Assembly: GCA_016873675.1 (NCBI GenBank)
Contig: VGWG01000010.1
Coordinates: forward strand, 1-50,157
Direction: 5' to 3'
From: Lentisphaerota bacterium
GTDB taxonomy: Bacteria > Verrucomicrobiota > Kiritimatiellia > RFP12 > JAAYNR01
Length of the DNA stretch: 50,157 nucleotides
Shown here: positions 7,369-15,631 of the stretch, one piece after another
How positions within the stretch are numbered: position 1 is the stretch's first letter
Layout: each line of letters begins with the position of its first letter
Position numbers and translations under genes: made by a program
Notes under the pieces: generated by a model
What the model was told of the DNA's origin: nothing
The model's input: only the letters and a program-made list of their open reading frames with translations
Database searches by the model: none

Positions 7369-8847
7369 TTACTGGGTGAGGGGTTCGAGCACCGGGTCTG
7401 CGAAGGTGACCGTGCCTGCGATCTCGCCTTCGATGGCCAGGCGGATGAATCGCGTTGGCGGACGCAGGCTGTTCTCCAGTTTTCGATCCATCGCGGTCCA
7501 GCCATCCCGATCCCGCTTGATTTTCGGCGGATCCTGGATCTCCCGCACCACTAGGGGGTGGTCACCGGAGCCGGATTCCCCGAGTTGTTCAATGACGAAT
7601 ACCGCATGACCCGCGAAGTCTGAGGCCTTGAGAAAGCGGACTTTGATCTGGAGGGTTTTCGCGTCAGCGCGGGCGATCCGAACCGGCGGCGATTCAATGC
7701 GGAAACGGGCCGGGCCATTGGTGACTGTGACGGCGATGCCGTCCCGCATCGCGGCGAGGGTGGTCGCCCGCGGATTGTCGAGCCGGACACGCCATCCCGA
7801 GAGCGAGGCGCCATCCGTTGAGACGGGAAGCGCCGGCAGGAGGTTTTTGGGTGAGGTTGGCGCGACCGCCGACAGCTCGCTGGCGGGCAGGATGAGGGGG
7901 CCGTCGGCGGCGGCTGGTGGGCGCATCCGGGCGATTCCGAGTCCGGCCGCCCCCGCGAGGAAACCCGTGACAGCCGCCACGAGGGCGATGCGCTTCCAGC
8001 GGCGCGCGACCCGGCTGAGACGGGTGAGTTCGCTGACTGGCGTGACGCCATGGGCGAGTTGGTCGGGGGTACTTGCCGGGGAGAAAGAGACCGCCTCGCG
8101 GATGGCGGAGAGGTGCCTGCGGGGGTCGCGCTCGAGGAACGGGGTGTCGGTTTCGGCAAACCCGGCGGCGAGCAGGGCTGCGCGGTAGGCGTCGAGGTCG
8201 AACGGTACGGTGCGCCAGACGACCGAGCCGGCATCGTCATCCAAAATACAATACGAGGCGAGCGCCTCGTCCGCGCGGGGATTGCCGGCGGAGCCGGGGT
8301 TGACGAGGTAGCGTTTGCCGGGTTCGATCACGAAATCCTGCGGGGGCAGGTGGTGAGTGGCCCCGCTGGCGCCGATGACGAAGAGGGCGGGCAGGTGGGT
8401 GTGCCCGGTGAAGAGGATCGGCTCGGTCGCGGCGGGCCAGGAGCGGGCCGCGTCCGCGTGATCCTCGATGTAGTTAAAGGCGGCGGGCTCGGTGAAATCG
8501 CCGTGGACGCAGCGGAACCCGGGGCCGGCGAGCGTGAGGGGCTGGGCCGCGAGGAAACGCGCGGCCTTGTCGGACAGGCGGGTGCGGGTCCAGTCGAGCA
8601 GGCGCCGGGCGCGCTCGTTAAAAAGGGCGGGGTCGAGCTTGCCGCAGACCGCCGCGTCGTGGTTGCCCATGCAGAAGGCATCGACGTGGCGATAGACCGA
8701 TTCCAGCACTTCGGAGGGGTTGGGGCCGTAGCCGACGCTGTCCCCGAGACACAGGATGCGCCCGACACGTTGCGCGGCGATATCGGTCAGCACGGCGTTC
8801 CAGGCTTGCAGGTTGGCGTGGATGTCAGAGACGATGGCGTAGCGCAC
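7369..8847 (-). CDS. Calcineurin-like metallophosphoesterase with membrane anchor and C-terminal beta domain
   Basis: A 492-residue protein starting at GTG 8847, chosen because the family begins right at the beta strand RYAIVSDIHA and AAAGG precedes it. All five metallophosphoesterase motifs are present: SDIH (residues 7-10), LGDSVGYGPNP, GNHD, VHGD and GHTH, so the dimetal site looks complete. The N-terminal part resembles the YfcE/MJ0936 phosphodiesterase group. A single hydrophobic segment lies at about 283-305, preceded by RVARRWKR, which predicts a cytoplasmic catalytic part and an extracytoplasmic C-terminus. The last 185 residues look like a beta-sandwich (many strands, SGWRVRLDNP start) of unknown family. 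The fusion across the membrane is unusual. Substrate unknown. Confidence 0.85.
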   Translation of the reverse strand: MRYAIVSDIHANLQAWNAVLTDIAAQRVGRILCLGDSVGYGPNPSEVLESVYRHVDAFCMGNHDAAVCGKLDPALFNERARRLLDWTRTRLSDKAARFLAAQPLTLAGPGFRCVHGDFTEPAAFNYIEDHADAARSWPAATEPILFTGHTHLPALFVIGASGATHHLPPQDFVIEPGKRYLVNPGSAGNPRADEALASYCILDDDAGSVVWRTVPFDLDAYRAALLAAGFAETDTPFLERDPRRHLSAIREAVSFSPASTPDQLAHGVTPVSELTRLSRVARRWKRIALVAAVTGFLAGAAGLGIARMRPPAAADGPLILPASELSAVAPTSPKNLLPALPVSTDGASLSGWRVRLDNPRATTLAAMRDGIAVTVTNGPARFRIESPPVRIARADAKTLQIKVRFLKASDFAGHAVFVIEQLGESGSGDHPLVVREIQDPPKIKRDRDGWTAMDRKLENSLRPPTRFIRLAIEGEIAGTVTFADPVLEPLTQ

Positions 8848-8992
8848 GGGCTGCCTTTCGGGGTTCAGATTCGGAACATAGTAAGACGGAACGGCAAAAA
8901 CTAGCAATCCCCTTTTTCTGACGCTTGGCTTCTCTCTTTTGGATCCTGACGGCGGAGGCCATCATTAGAATTGCTGTTCCGGTTGTTCAGGC

Positions 8993-9021
8993 TTGACGTC
9001 GAATCACCCGCAAATCATAAT
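8993..9021 (+). promoter_or_regulatory. Sigma-70 promoter of the prepilin peptidase gene
   Basis: TTGACG (8993-8998), a 17-bp spacer and CATAAT (9016-9021), each 5 of 6 matches to consensus. Transcription would start near 9028, leaving a leader of about 95 bases. The rest of 8848-9123 holds nothing else I can support. Confidence 0.75.
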
Positions 9022-9123
9022 CGCCTCCAACTGGAGACATCCGAAGCGTGTCGAAGCTTTTGGAAGACTCGTGCAACCACACCGGTTCCGCGCATGCGGC
9101 CCGGGCGTTAGGGGACATCGCCT

Positions 9124-9999
9124 ATGTTGGATTTCTTTATTGACGAGGGGCCGCTCTTGGTGTGTGTGCTGGCCTGTTTCTCGGCTGTTTTAGGGGCGTG
9201 CATCGGCAGTTTCCTGAACGTCTGCATCTGGCGCATCCCGCGGGACGAGTCGGTGGTGACCCCCCGATCACACTGTCCGGCGTGCAATCGGCTGATCCCC
9301 TGGTACTTGAACATCCCGGTTCTGAGCTGGGTAATGTTGCGCGGCCGCTGCCGCTGGTGCCGCGAACCGATCTCCGCGCGCTACATTGGCGTCGAGCTGC
9401 TGACGGCTGCGCTGTTCTGCGTCGTGTTCCTCCAGTACGCTTTTGAGACTCCCATGCTGGGCATGGTCCCGCTCACCGACGCCGCGCTGATTCCGATCTA
9501 CTGGATTTTTCTGTCGGCGCTGGTGTGCGGAACATTCGTGGACCTCGACCACATGATCCTGCCCGACAGTGTGACCCTCGGTGGAATGATTGCGGGGCCG
9601 ATCTTCAGCACACTGGTTCCGGCGATGCACCACGGCCAGACCGTGTGGTATCAGGGCCTGCTCGCGTCCGGGATCGGCGAAATCGCCGGCTTCGGGCTGC
9701 TCTTCCTGGTGGCTGAGCTGGGGGCGAAGGTCTTCAAGAAAGAGGCGATGGGCTTCGGCGATGTCAAACTGATGGGGGCGGTGGGGGCGTTTCTCGGCTG
9801 GCAAGCGGTGTTGTTTGTTCTGATCGCGGGATCGCTGGTCGGCAGCGTGGTCGGCGTCACCCTGATCCTGCTCAAGAAAACCGAGCTTCAGGGGCGGATT
9901 CCCTTCGGCCCCTATCTCTCGCTGGGAGCATTGATCTGGATCTTCTGGGGCCAGCGCATTCTCGACGGCTATATTGAGATCTTCCTGCCCGCCATGTAA
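9124..9999 (+). CDS. pilD: Type IV prepilin peptidase / N-methyltransferase
   Basis: A 291-residue inner-membrane aspartic protease that cleaves prepilin leaders after Gly and methylates the new N-terminal Phe. The N-terminal methyltransferase part has GSFLNVCIWRIPR and the zinc-type pairs Cys51/Cys54 and Cys76/Cys79. The protease part has VDLDHMILPD (Asp140, Asp142) and GFGDVKLMG (Asp213), the two catalytic aspartates sitting in membrane segments. About eight membrane segments are expected. A GGGG stretch lies at 9112. Its likely substrates are the prepilin-like proteins at 44084-47800, 34 kb away. It converges with the toroid gene, 20 bp apart. Confidence 0.96.
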   Translation: MLDFFIDEGPLLVCVLACFSAVLGACIGSFLNVCIWRIPRDESVVTPRSHCPACNRLIPWYLNIPVLSWVMLRGRCRWCREPISARYIGVELLTAALFCVVFLQYAFETPMLGMVPLTDAALIPIYWIFLSALVCGTFVDLDHMILPDSVTLGGMIAGPIFSTLVPAMHHGQTVWYQGLLASGIGEIAGFGLLFLVAELGAKVFKKEAMGFGDVKLMGAVGAFLGWQAVLFVLIAGSLVGSVVGVTLILLKKTELQGRIPFGPYLSLGALIWIFWGQRILDGYIEIFLPAM

Positions 10000-10019
10000 G
10001 CGATCAACCCCCGGCCGGT

Positions 10020-11435
10020 TCAGTTGAACAGCGGACTTCCAATGGGGCGCACAGCCGGGCTCTCTTCGTCGCCGTCCCATTCTCCCGTTCCGTCATAGGC
10101 TTCGCCGCCTTCATTTCCGCCATCTGCAGGGTCGGTCGGCTCTGGGTATGGGTCGTCAGGCGGCGGGGCGGGGAGATCCAGATCGGGTTGGGAACGTGTT
10201 CCACCGACCTTGCCTGCGGGATCTGCGACAGGCGGCAGCACCGTGGTGCCGCCGTCGAAGAGACGGCGTTGCCGCTGATACATGGGCAGGTACTGTTTTT
10301 CGAGCGAGAGCAGCAGGACGGCCATCGCGGCCGGATACGCGGGACCCGTCCCCCTCAGGGTCGCCGGCTCGGCGTTGTCAGCCGGATAGGGCCAACTGCC
10401 GTCGCCTGCCTGATGGTCGAGCAGCACGGTTGCCAGGCGAGGTCCGAAATCCTGCCACTCCTGGCCGCCAATCTGGAACATGCCCTGGGCCATATAGAAT
10501 GAGCTGAAGTAGAAGAAGCCGCCGTACTGAAGGCCGCCCCAGGTGGGCGGATAGCGGCGCAGATAGGCCAGCGCCGCGCGTGTGTTTTGTTCGTCGCCGA
10601 CGTCAAAGAGCGACAGGATGAAGACCACCAGCGCCGTGGATGAACGCTCCGCCTTGCCGCCGACCCGGCGATCCGGATAATAGTAACCATAGTCCGGACT
10701 GCCTGTGCCGGACTCCGCCGACGGCACCACGGCGTAGGACCGTCTGAGATACCCCAGCGCCGAGTTGCAAACCGAGGGCTCCATCTCGAATCCCGCCTGA
10801 CGGGCCGTGTGGAGCACCAGCAGCTGCCAGCAGGTTACCGAGATATCGCTGTCGGTTGTGTAGGGATCATAACGCCAGCCGCCCTGCTGCCCCGCCGCCT
10901 TGGCCATCTGTTGGGCGCGGAGGATCACGTCCACGCTCCGGCGGCACCAGTCGGCCAGGGCGGGTTCCAGTTTCTCGTCAGCCTGCATGCCGAGACAGGA
11001 GAGCGCAAAGAGGGAGCTGATAGCGTGGATGTACATGCCGGACTTGTCGCTCTGTCCGACGTAGCCGTCGGGGGCCATGGCGCTCATCACATATTTCAAA
11101 GCCGCCGCCACATTCGTGCCGTACGGACCAGTGTCCCCCGGCAGATGTCCGTTGGCCAGAAAGGCCAGCCCGGCCAGCGAAGCAATGGCCGGTCGGTAGT
11201 TCGGGGAATTGACGACCCAGGAGCCGGCGTAGGGGCCGTTGGTGACCTGATGTTCCGCCATCCAGCGCAGTCCCCCGGCGACGGCCCCTTCCAGACGGGC
11301 CGGATCCACACGCGCCGGGACGGGTGCACCCGGAGCCTCCGCGCCAGCCGCAGGCACAGGCATCCGCGCCAGCAACACGATCAGCGGCAGCGTCGCGCCG
11401 CCCATGCGGAACAGGAGCATCAGTTTCATAATCAA
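10020..11435 (-). CDS. Secreted alpha-toroid (prenyltransferase/squalene-oxidase repeat) protein
   Basis: A 471-residue protein with a signal peptide (hydrophobic residues about 14-30). The body carries repeats of the six-hairpin toroid fold seen in squalene-hopene cyclases and prenyltransferases: GGLRWMAEHQ...GSWV, QGGWRYDP...DISVTCWQLLVL, and DGSWPYP...AMAVLLLSL. The DxDD acid motif of hopene cyclases is not seen, so it is probably not a cyclase. The last 70 residues are disordered, acidic and Pro/Gly-rich. It is the last gene of the MoxR-VWA operon: its ATG (11435-11433) overlaps the stop of the gene before it as ATGA, so translation is coupled. Toroid proteins of this type are common beside BatA/VWA genes in planctomycete-like bacteria (from memory). 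Function unknown. Confidence 0.85.
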   Translation of the reverse strand: MIMKLMLLFRMGGATLPLIVLLARMPVPAAGAEAPGAPVPARVDPARLEGAVAGGLRWMAEHQVTNGPYAGSWVVNSPNYRPAIASLAGLAFLANGHLPGDTGPYGTNVAAALKYVMSAMAPDGYVGQSDKSGMYIHAISSLFALSCLGMQADEKLEPALADWCRRSVDVILRAQQMAKAAGQQGGWRYDPYTTDSDISVTCWQLLVLHTARQAGFEMEPSVCNSALGYLRRSYAVVPSAESGTGSPDYGYYYPDRRVGGKAERSSTALVVFILSLFDVGDEQNTRAALAYLRRYPPTWGGLQYGGFFYFSSFYMAQGMFQIGGQEWQDFGPRLATVLLDHQAGDGSWPYPADNAEPATLRGTGPAYPAAMAVLLLSLEKQYLPMYQRQRRLFDGGTTVLPPVADPAGKVGGTRSQPDLDLPAPPPDDPYPEPTDPADGGNEGGEAYDGTGEWDGDEESPAVRPIGSPLFN

Positions 11436-14400
11436 TGCCTCAGATAGCCGGCAGCCGAATCGACCCAGCGCAACGTGGGCTCCTGATAGCGACGCGCGCC
11501 TCCGGCGCGACGCAGGGCCTTGCTGGTCTTGTCCAGTTCGTCCAAGAGATAGCGCACGAGCTGCTCGTCCCGCGGCGGCGGCGGCGGCGGCGGCGGCGGC
11601 GTAAAGGTTTCTCCGCCGAGCGAAGAATGGAGCGTGCGCCAGGCAAAGAGCGAACCCGCCAGCGGCGCATCGGGCAGCACGGCCCCGGGCGAGCCGCGCC
11701 GGGCCAGCACCGCATCAAAGCCCTGCACCGCATCGCGCCGCGCGCGGTCAAACTGGGCCATGATGCGCCGGCGGGCGTGTTCGGCATCGCGTCGGCCGAC
11801 CCCGTCCCACACGCCGGCGGGCGCTCCCCACCAGCCCGACGGCGTGATCGGGGCGCGCTTCAGGACCAGTTCGCGCGCCTGGCTCTCGACCTGCTCGGCC
11901 TGCCGCGACAGCTCGTCCAGGGCCAGCTTGTCGCGGGACAGCGTGTCGGCGCCCGCCGGGCGATCGGGACTGGCCAGCGTCAGGGCTCGGGTGCGGATCT
12001 CCCCGGCCAGCGCGCTCACCGACCCATTCGCATCCAGCGCTTTAAACCGTTCGAGCACCTGCAGAAAATCGCCGGTGAGCCGCGCAGCCTGACTCATCGC
12101 CTCCCGGAACTCCGCGCTTGCAGCCGTCCCGCCCTGCAACGCGCCGCCGGCCTCTCTCAGACGATTCCGCAGGTCGTGAATCAGGGGCAGGCGCGTCTGG
12201 ATCACGAGGGCTGCGGCCGCCGGATTGTCGGCAAAAAACGCCTCGGCCACCGCCCCGGGATCCTTCGCCTCAGCCAGCTTGCGGGCGGCCACATAATAGC
12301 GTCTGAGTTCGCGCACGGCCGCGCTCTCGTTGCCGGCCGACTCTTCGCCGCGCAAGAGCTTGGCCGCCCGTGCCAACCCGATCCCGAGAGCCTTCACCGA
12401 TCGCGACAGCTCCTCCAGATCCAGCGTCACGGTCGCAGCGACTTCCGCTCTCGGCGCGCTCCCCGTGCGAGCCCTGATCCGGCTGAGCAGCGGCGGCACG
12501 AAGACCCGGTAGCGGTTGAGCGCCGCACGCAGACCGGCCAGCGCCGCAGCAAGCCGGTCGTTCGTCTCCTGGCCCGGATCGCTGTAGGCCAGGTCGAGAT
12601 GCATCCGGTATGCCAGGCGCAGGGCATCCGCTTCCCATTCCGTCAACCCGGCTTCAAGCGCGGCGAGGACCGGGGTCATGGCGGGCATGCCGCCGCCATC
12701 GGACGACGGCGCGAGGCCGGTCAAGCCGTCGAGCAACCGGGCCGACCGACCCGCCAGGGTATCGAGTGCCGTGTCAACCGGTTCCCGAATGGCGGCGACG
12801 GCGCGTGTGAGCCCGGGAAGCGCCGCATTCAGGCCCGCAGGCAACGGCGGCAGCCCGGTTTCGTTTTCAGCCTCTGAGCGTCCGTCAACATCCAGCGTCC
12901 GCACCCGTTCCGCGGCCGCAGCGCGCTCCGCAGCGTCACGTGCCAGATCCAGGGCTTTGAGCGCGTCAGCCAGGCGCCTTTCCGCAGGGGTCACGCGGGC
13001 GGCATTCATCCAATCCGCATATTCGTTGTCCAAGGCGGCGCGCGCAAGGCCTTCGGCTTCGCAGGCCAGGGCGGCCCCCGTGTCGGGGCTGGCGCCTCCC
13101 GCAGCGCGGCCGGGCGCGACGACCGCGAGCCGCTCGCCCAGACCCAGGAAGGCGCTGCGCTCGACCATGCGGGCATCGGCGCTCCCCCAGCGCGCCAGCT
13201 CGACAGACGACGCATGCGGTGCGGCGGACCCCGACCGGGAGAGCTCCTCGCGGCGCTGGTTGTAGCGCACGCGCAGGGCGTCACGGGCCGCCAGTCGCTG
13301 GGTCTTCCATTCCGGCAACGGCGGCAGGAGTAGCCCGATCCAGCCGTCAATCTGCTCCGCCATGGTCTTGCCGGCGGCCTGCTGCAGGGCCGGGTCGGCG
13401 TGCCTGAGATCGCGGCCGCTGCGGCTGATCTGCCGGGTACAGGCGAGGAGCTTGTCGAGATCGATCTGGGGCGACATCCGGGCGAGCGCCGCCAGATCGG
13501 CGCCCGTGGTGTCCAAGGCCTCCAGCAGCAGGTCGACCCGCCGCTCGCGCGAGGCGGGAGACGCGCGAGCCGCGGCATCCGCCAGGCCCGCGGCACCCAG
13601 CGTCTCGCCACGCAGATTGAACGCGCGCCGGATGAGGTCGCGCGCCCACCGTTCGCGCAGCAGGGCGGGCATCATCTCGGTCGTGAGCTGTCGCAGGGCG
13701 GCCTGGCGCGCCTCGAGGCTGTGGGGTGAGGGCATCGGCGGCTTGTAAAACAGCCCGGAGATCACCGCATAGAGCATCCGCGCCTCATCGGCGCCATCCG
13801 CGCCATCGGTGAAGTGGTGTTCGCTTTCGATGAAATCCAGCAGACTGTCCAGCGCGGGCCGGCTGTTCAACGCCAGACCTTGCGCCTTGGCAGAGGCCGC
13901 GATCGGCTCATACGCGGCTTCATTCAGAGCGAGCGCCGTGGGGTCGGAGGCCGCCGGCTCCATGATCGCCAGAATCTGAGCGATCAGCCGAAGCGCAGCC
14001 ACCCGCCGGCGCTCATTCTCGTTGCCCGCCAGGGCAGAGACGAGGATACGAACGGACTGCGAGCGCTCGTCCCGGCGGCCCGTGTCGCGCACCCGCACCG
14101 CCAGCAGAATCTGGTCGCCCGGAACGGCGTCGACCTTCGCCAGATCGAAGTTCGCGGACACGGTCTGCGCGAGGCTTTTCTCCTGCACGGGCAGGGGGAT
14201 CTCGCGGTCCGGCGCCTCCTGATTCCGGCCTGGATTGATCTGGTAACAGATGGCACCCTCGAGCAGGCCCAGGTCATCGGCCAGCTCCATGTGCATCGAC
14301 ACCAGTTCGCCTTGCGCGACCGTCAGGTCGCCGGCCGGATAGTCCAGGCGCACGCTGGGCGCCTGGTCCTCGCGCAGCGTCAGGCAGAGGCGGACCCGTT

Positions 14401-15631
14401 CGGTGTTCTCAAAACCCAAGTCGTTGACGAGGACGACCTCCATCTCGACCGCATCCGCCATCACGAACTCGTACCGATACGCTCCGGTTGTCGGGTCGGG
14501 CCGCAGCTCGGCCAGAGCGGCGCCATCCGGAACGCCGATTAGGCGGGCGGATTTCAGCGGCGATTGGTCGGAGGCAAATTCGATGCGCACGCGGCTGCCT
14601 GCAAAAGCGGGAATCGGATCGCGCAGATCCTCCACGCGAGCGGTTGGGATGCCCGTGTAGGCCGGAGGCTCCACCGCCACCGTCACGCCCGTGGCCCGCG
14701 GCTGCGCGATGACGCGGACCCGGCGGATGTCGGTCTGGGCATCGCCGCAGCGGACGCGGTAGCTGAAACTCTCCTGCAGGTCGTTCCGCGTGGTCACGAA
14801 CAGGCGGCGCTGCACGCGGCTCATCGGGCGGGCGTCGTCGGCAACCGGCAGGCGTGAGACAAAGCCGGTGGCGGATGCCAGCAGACAGACTCCGGCGTCG
14901 GCTCCCAGCCAGCGCAGCGGCCGCTGGAGCAGCCGGGGGATCTCACCGGTCACCTGCACTTGCAGCACCACTTCGCCGCCGCGCCCGACCATGGCCGCTT
15001 CCGGCGTCACCGTCAATCGCATGAAGCTCGGTTTCGGAAGATTCCGGGTGGGCTGCGCCAGCCGCTGCAGCATCAGCGAAAACTGGTAGGAGGGCATGGC
15101 GAACAGCCCCACCCAAGCCACCGCCAGCAGCGCCAGCGCCCCGGTCCGGCGCTTGAGGCGGCGGTCGCGGGCCAACCGCGCGGCGTGCGGGGTGCGTTCA
15201 CAGAGGGCCACGGTCTCCCGGGTCAACTGCTCCACCAATGCGACACGGGCGGCGCTGTTCGGCCCGGCACCTGCCCCGGCCCCGGCCAGCACATCGTTTA
15301 GCGTGACCAACCGTTCCGCCGTTGAAGCCGGCAGCAGCCGTTCCATCTCGTAGGCCAGACCGCCAACCGAAAAACGCCGCCACGCGAAAGTCCCCAACGC
15401 CATCACGCCGGCGAGGAGGGTCATCCCATGCGTCACGCCGCTGATCCACACCCGCTCGGGCGTATCGAGAAACAGGAACCGATCCAGATGCGTGGCGATC
15501 ACCGCCAATACGGCATAGACCAGCAACGGCACCAGCAGCGCCCGCATCAACTCGTAAACCCGTTTCCGGCGGTAGAACGCCAGAATCGTCCTCACCACAG
15601 GCATCGGCAGATGTTTGAGTTTCGCCTGCAT
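11432..15631 (-). CDS. Giant membrane-anchored helical protein (DUF4175-like)
   Basis: A 1399-residue protein. ATG 15631 is chosen because it overlaps the previous stop as TAATG, giving coupled translation; an ATG 33 bases upstream is less likely. Two membrane segments lie at about 35-55 and 70-90, with a third at about 160-180. An Ig-like stretch (about 200-470) is followed by a very long Ala/Arg/Leu-rich helical region, probably coiled coil. Near the C-terminus are nine consecutive prolines (1345-1353), then a short helix. It resembles the DUF4175 proteins that accompany MoxR/VWA operons; that is family recollection. Probably a periplasmic scaffold of the MoxR-VWA complex. Function not established. 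Confidence 0.85.
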   Translation of the reverse strand: MQAKLKHLPMPVVRTILAFYRRKRVYELMRALLVPLLVYAVLAVIATHLDRFLFLDTPERVWISGVTHGMTLLAGVMALGTFAWRRFSVGGLAYEMERLLPASTAERLVTLNDVLAGAGAGAGPNSAARVALVEQLTRETVALCERTPHAARLARDRRLKRRTGALALLAVAWVGLFAMPSYQFSLMLQRLAQPTRNLPKPSFMRLTVTPEAAMVGRGGEVVLQVQVTGEIPRLLQRPLRWLGADAGVCLLASATGFVSRLPVADDARPMSRVQRRLFVTTRNDLQESFSYRVRCGDAQTDIRRVRVIAQPRATGVTVAVEPPAYTGIPTARVEDLRDPIPAFAGSRVRIEFASDQSPLKSARLIGVPDGAALAELRPDPTTGAYRYEFVMADAVEMEVVLVNDLGFENTERVRLCLTLREDQAPSVRLDYPAGDLTVAQGELVSMHMELADDLGLLEGAICYQINPGRNQEAPDREIPLPVQEKSLAQTVSANFDLAKVDAVPGDQILLAVRVRDTGRRDERSQSVRILVSALAGNENERRRVAALRLIAQILAIMEPAASDPTALALNEAAYEPIAASAKAQGLALNSRPALDSLLDFIESEHHFTDGADGADEARMLYAVISGLFYKPPMPSPHSLEARQAALRQLTTEMMPALLRERWARDLIRRAFNLRGETLGAAGLADAAARASPASRERRVDLLLEALDTTGADLAALARMSPQIDLDKLLACTRQISRSGRDLRHADPALQQAAGKTMAEQIDGWIGLLLPPLPEWKTQRLAARDALRVRYNQRREELSRSGSAAPHASSVELARWGSADARMVERSAFLGLGERLAVVAPGRAAGGASPDTGAALACEAEGLARAALDNEYADWMNAARVTPAERRLADALKALDLARDAAERAAAAERVRTLDVDGRSEAENETGLPPLPAGLNAALPGLTRAVAAIREPVDTALDTLAGRSARLLDGLTGLAPSSDGGGMPAMTPVLAALEAGLTEWEADALRLAYRMHLDLAYSDPGQETNDRLAAALAGLRAALNRYRVFVPPLLSRIRARTGSAPRAEVAATVTLDLEELSRSVKALGIGLARAAKLLRGEESAGNESAAVRELRRYYVAARKLAEAKDPGAVAEAFFADNPAAAALVIQTRLPLIHDLRNRLREAGGALQGGTAASAEFREAMSQAARLTGDFLQVLERFKALDANGSVSALAGEIRTRALTLASPDRPAGADTLSRDKLALDELSRQAEQVESQARELVLKRAPITPSGWWGAPAGVWDGVGRRDAEHARRRIMAQFDRARRDAVQGFDAVLARRGSPGAVLPDAPLAGSLFAWRTLHSSLGGETFTPPPPPPPPPRDEQLVRYLLDELDKTSKALRRAGGARRYQEPTLRWVDSAAGYLRH
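11573..11601. repeat. CGG/CCG trinucleotide run
   Basis: Nine and two-thirds copies of CGG on the plus strand, coding nine consecutive CCG proline codons in the giant protein. Such a run stalls ribosomes without elongation factor P and is prone to slippage by whole codons. Confidence 0.9.

Noticed and set aside
10020-11435. Squalene-hopene cyclase
   Set aside because: The toroid repeats are present but the DxDD catalytic motif is not, and the protein is secreted and part of a MoxR-VWA operon.
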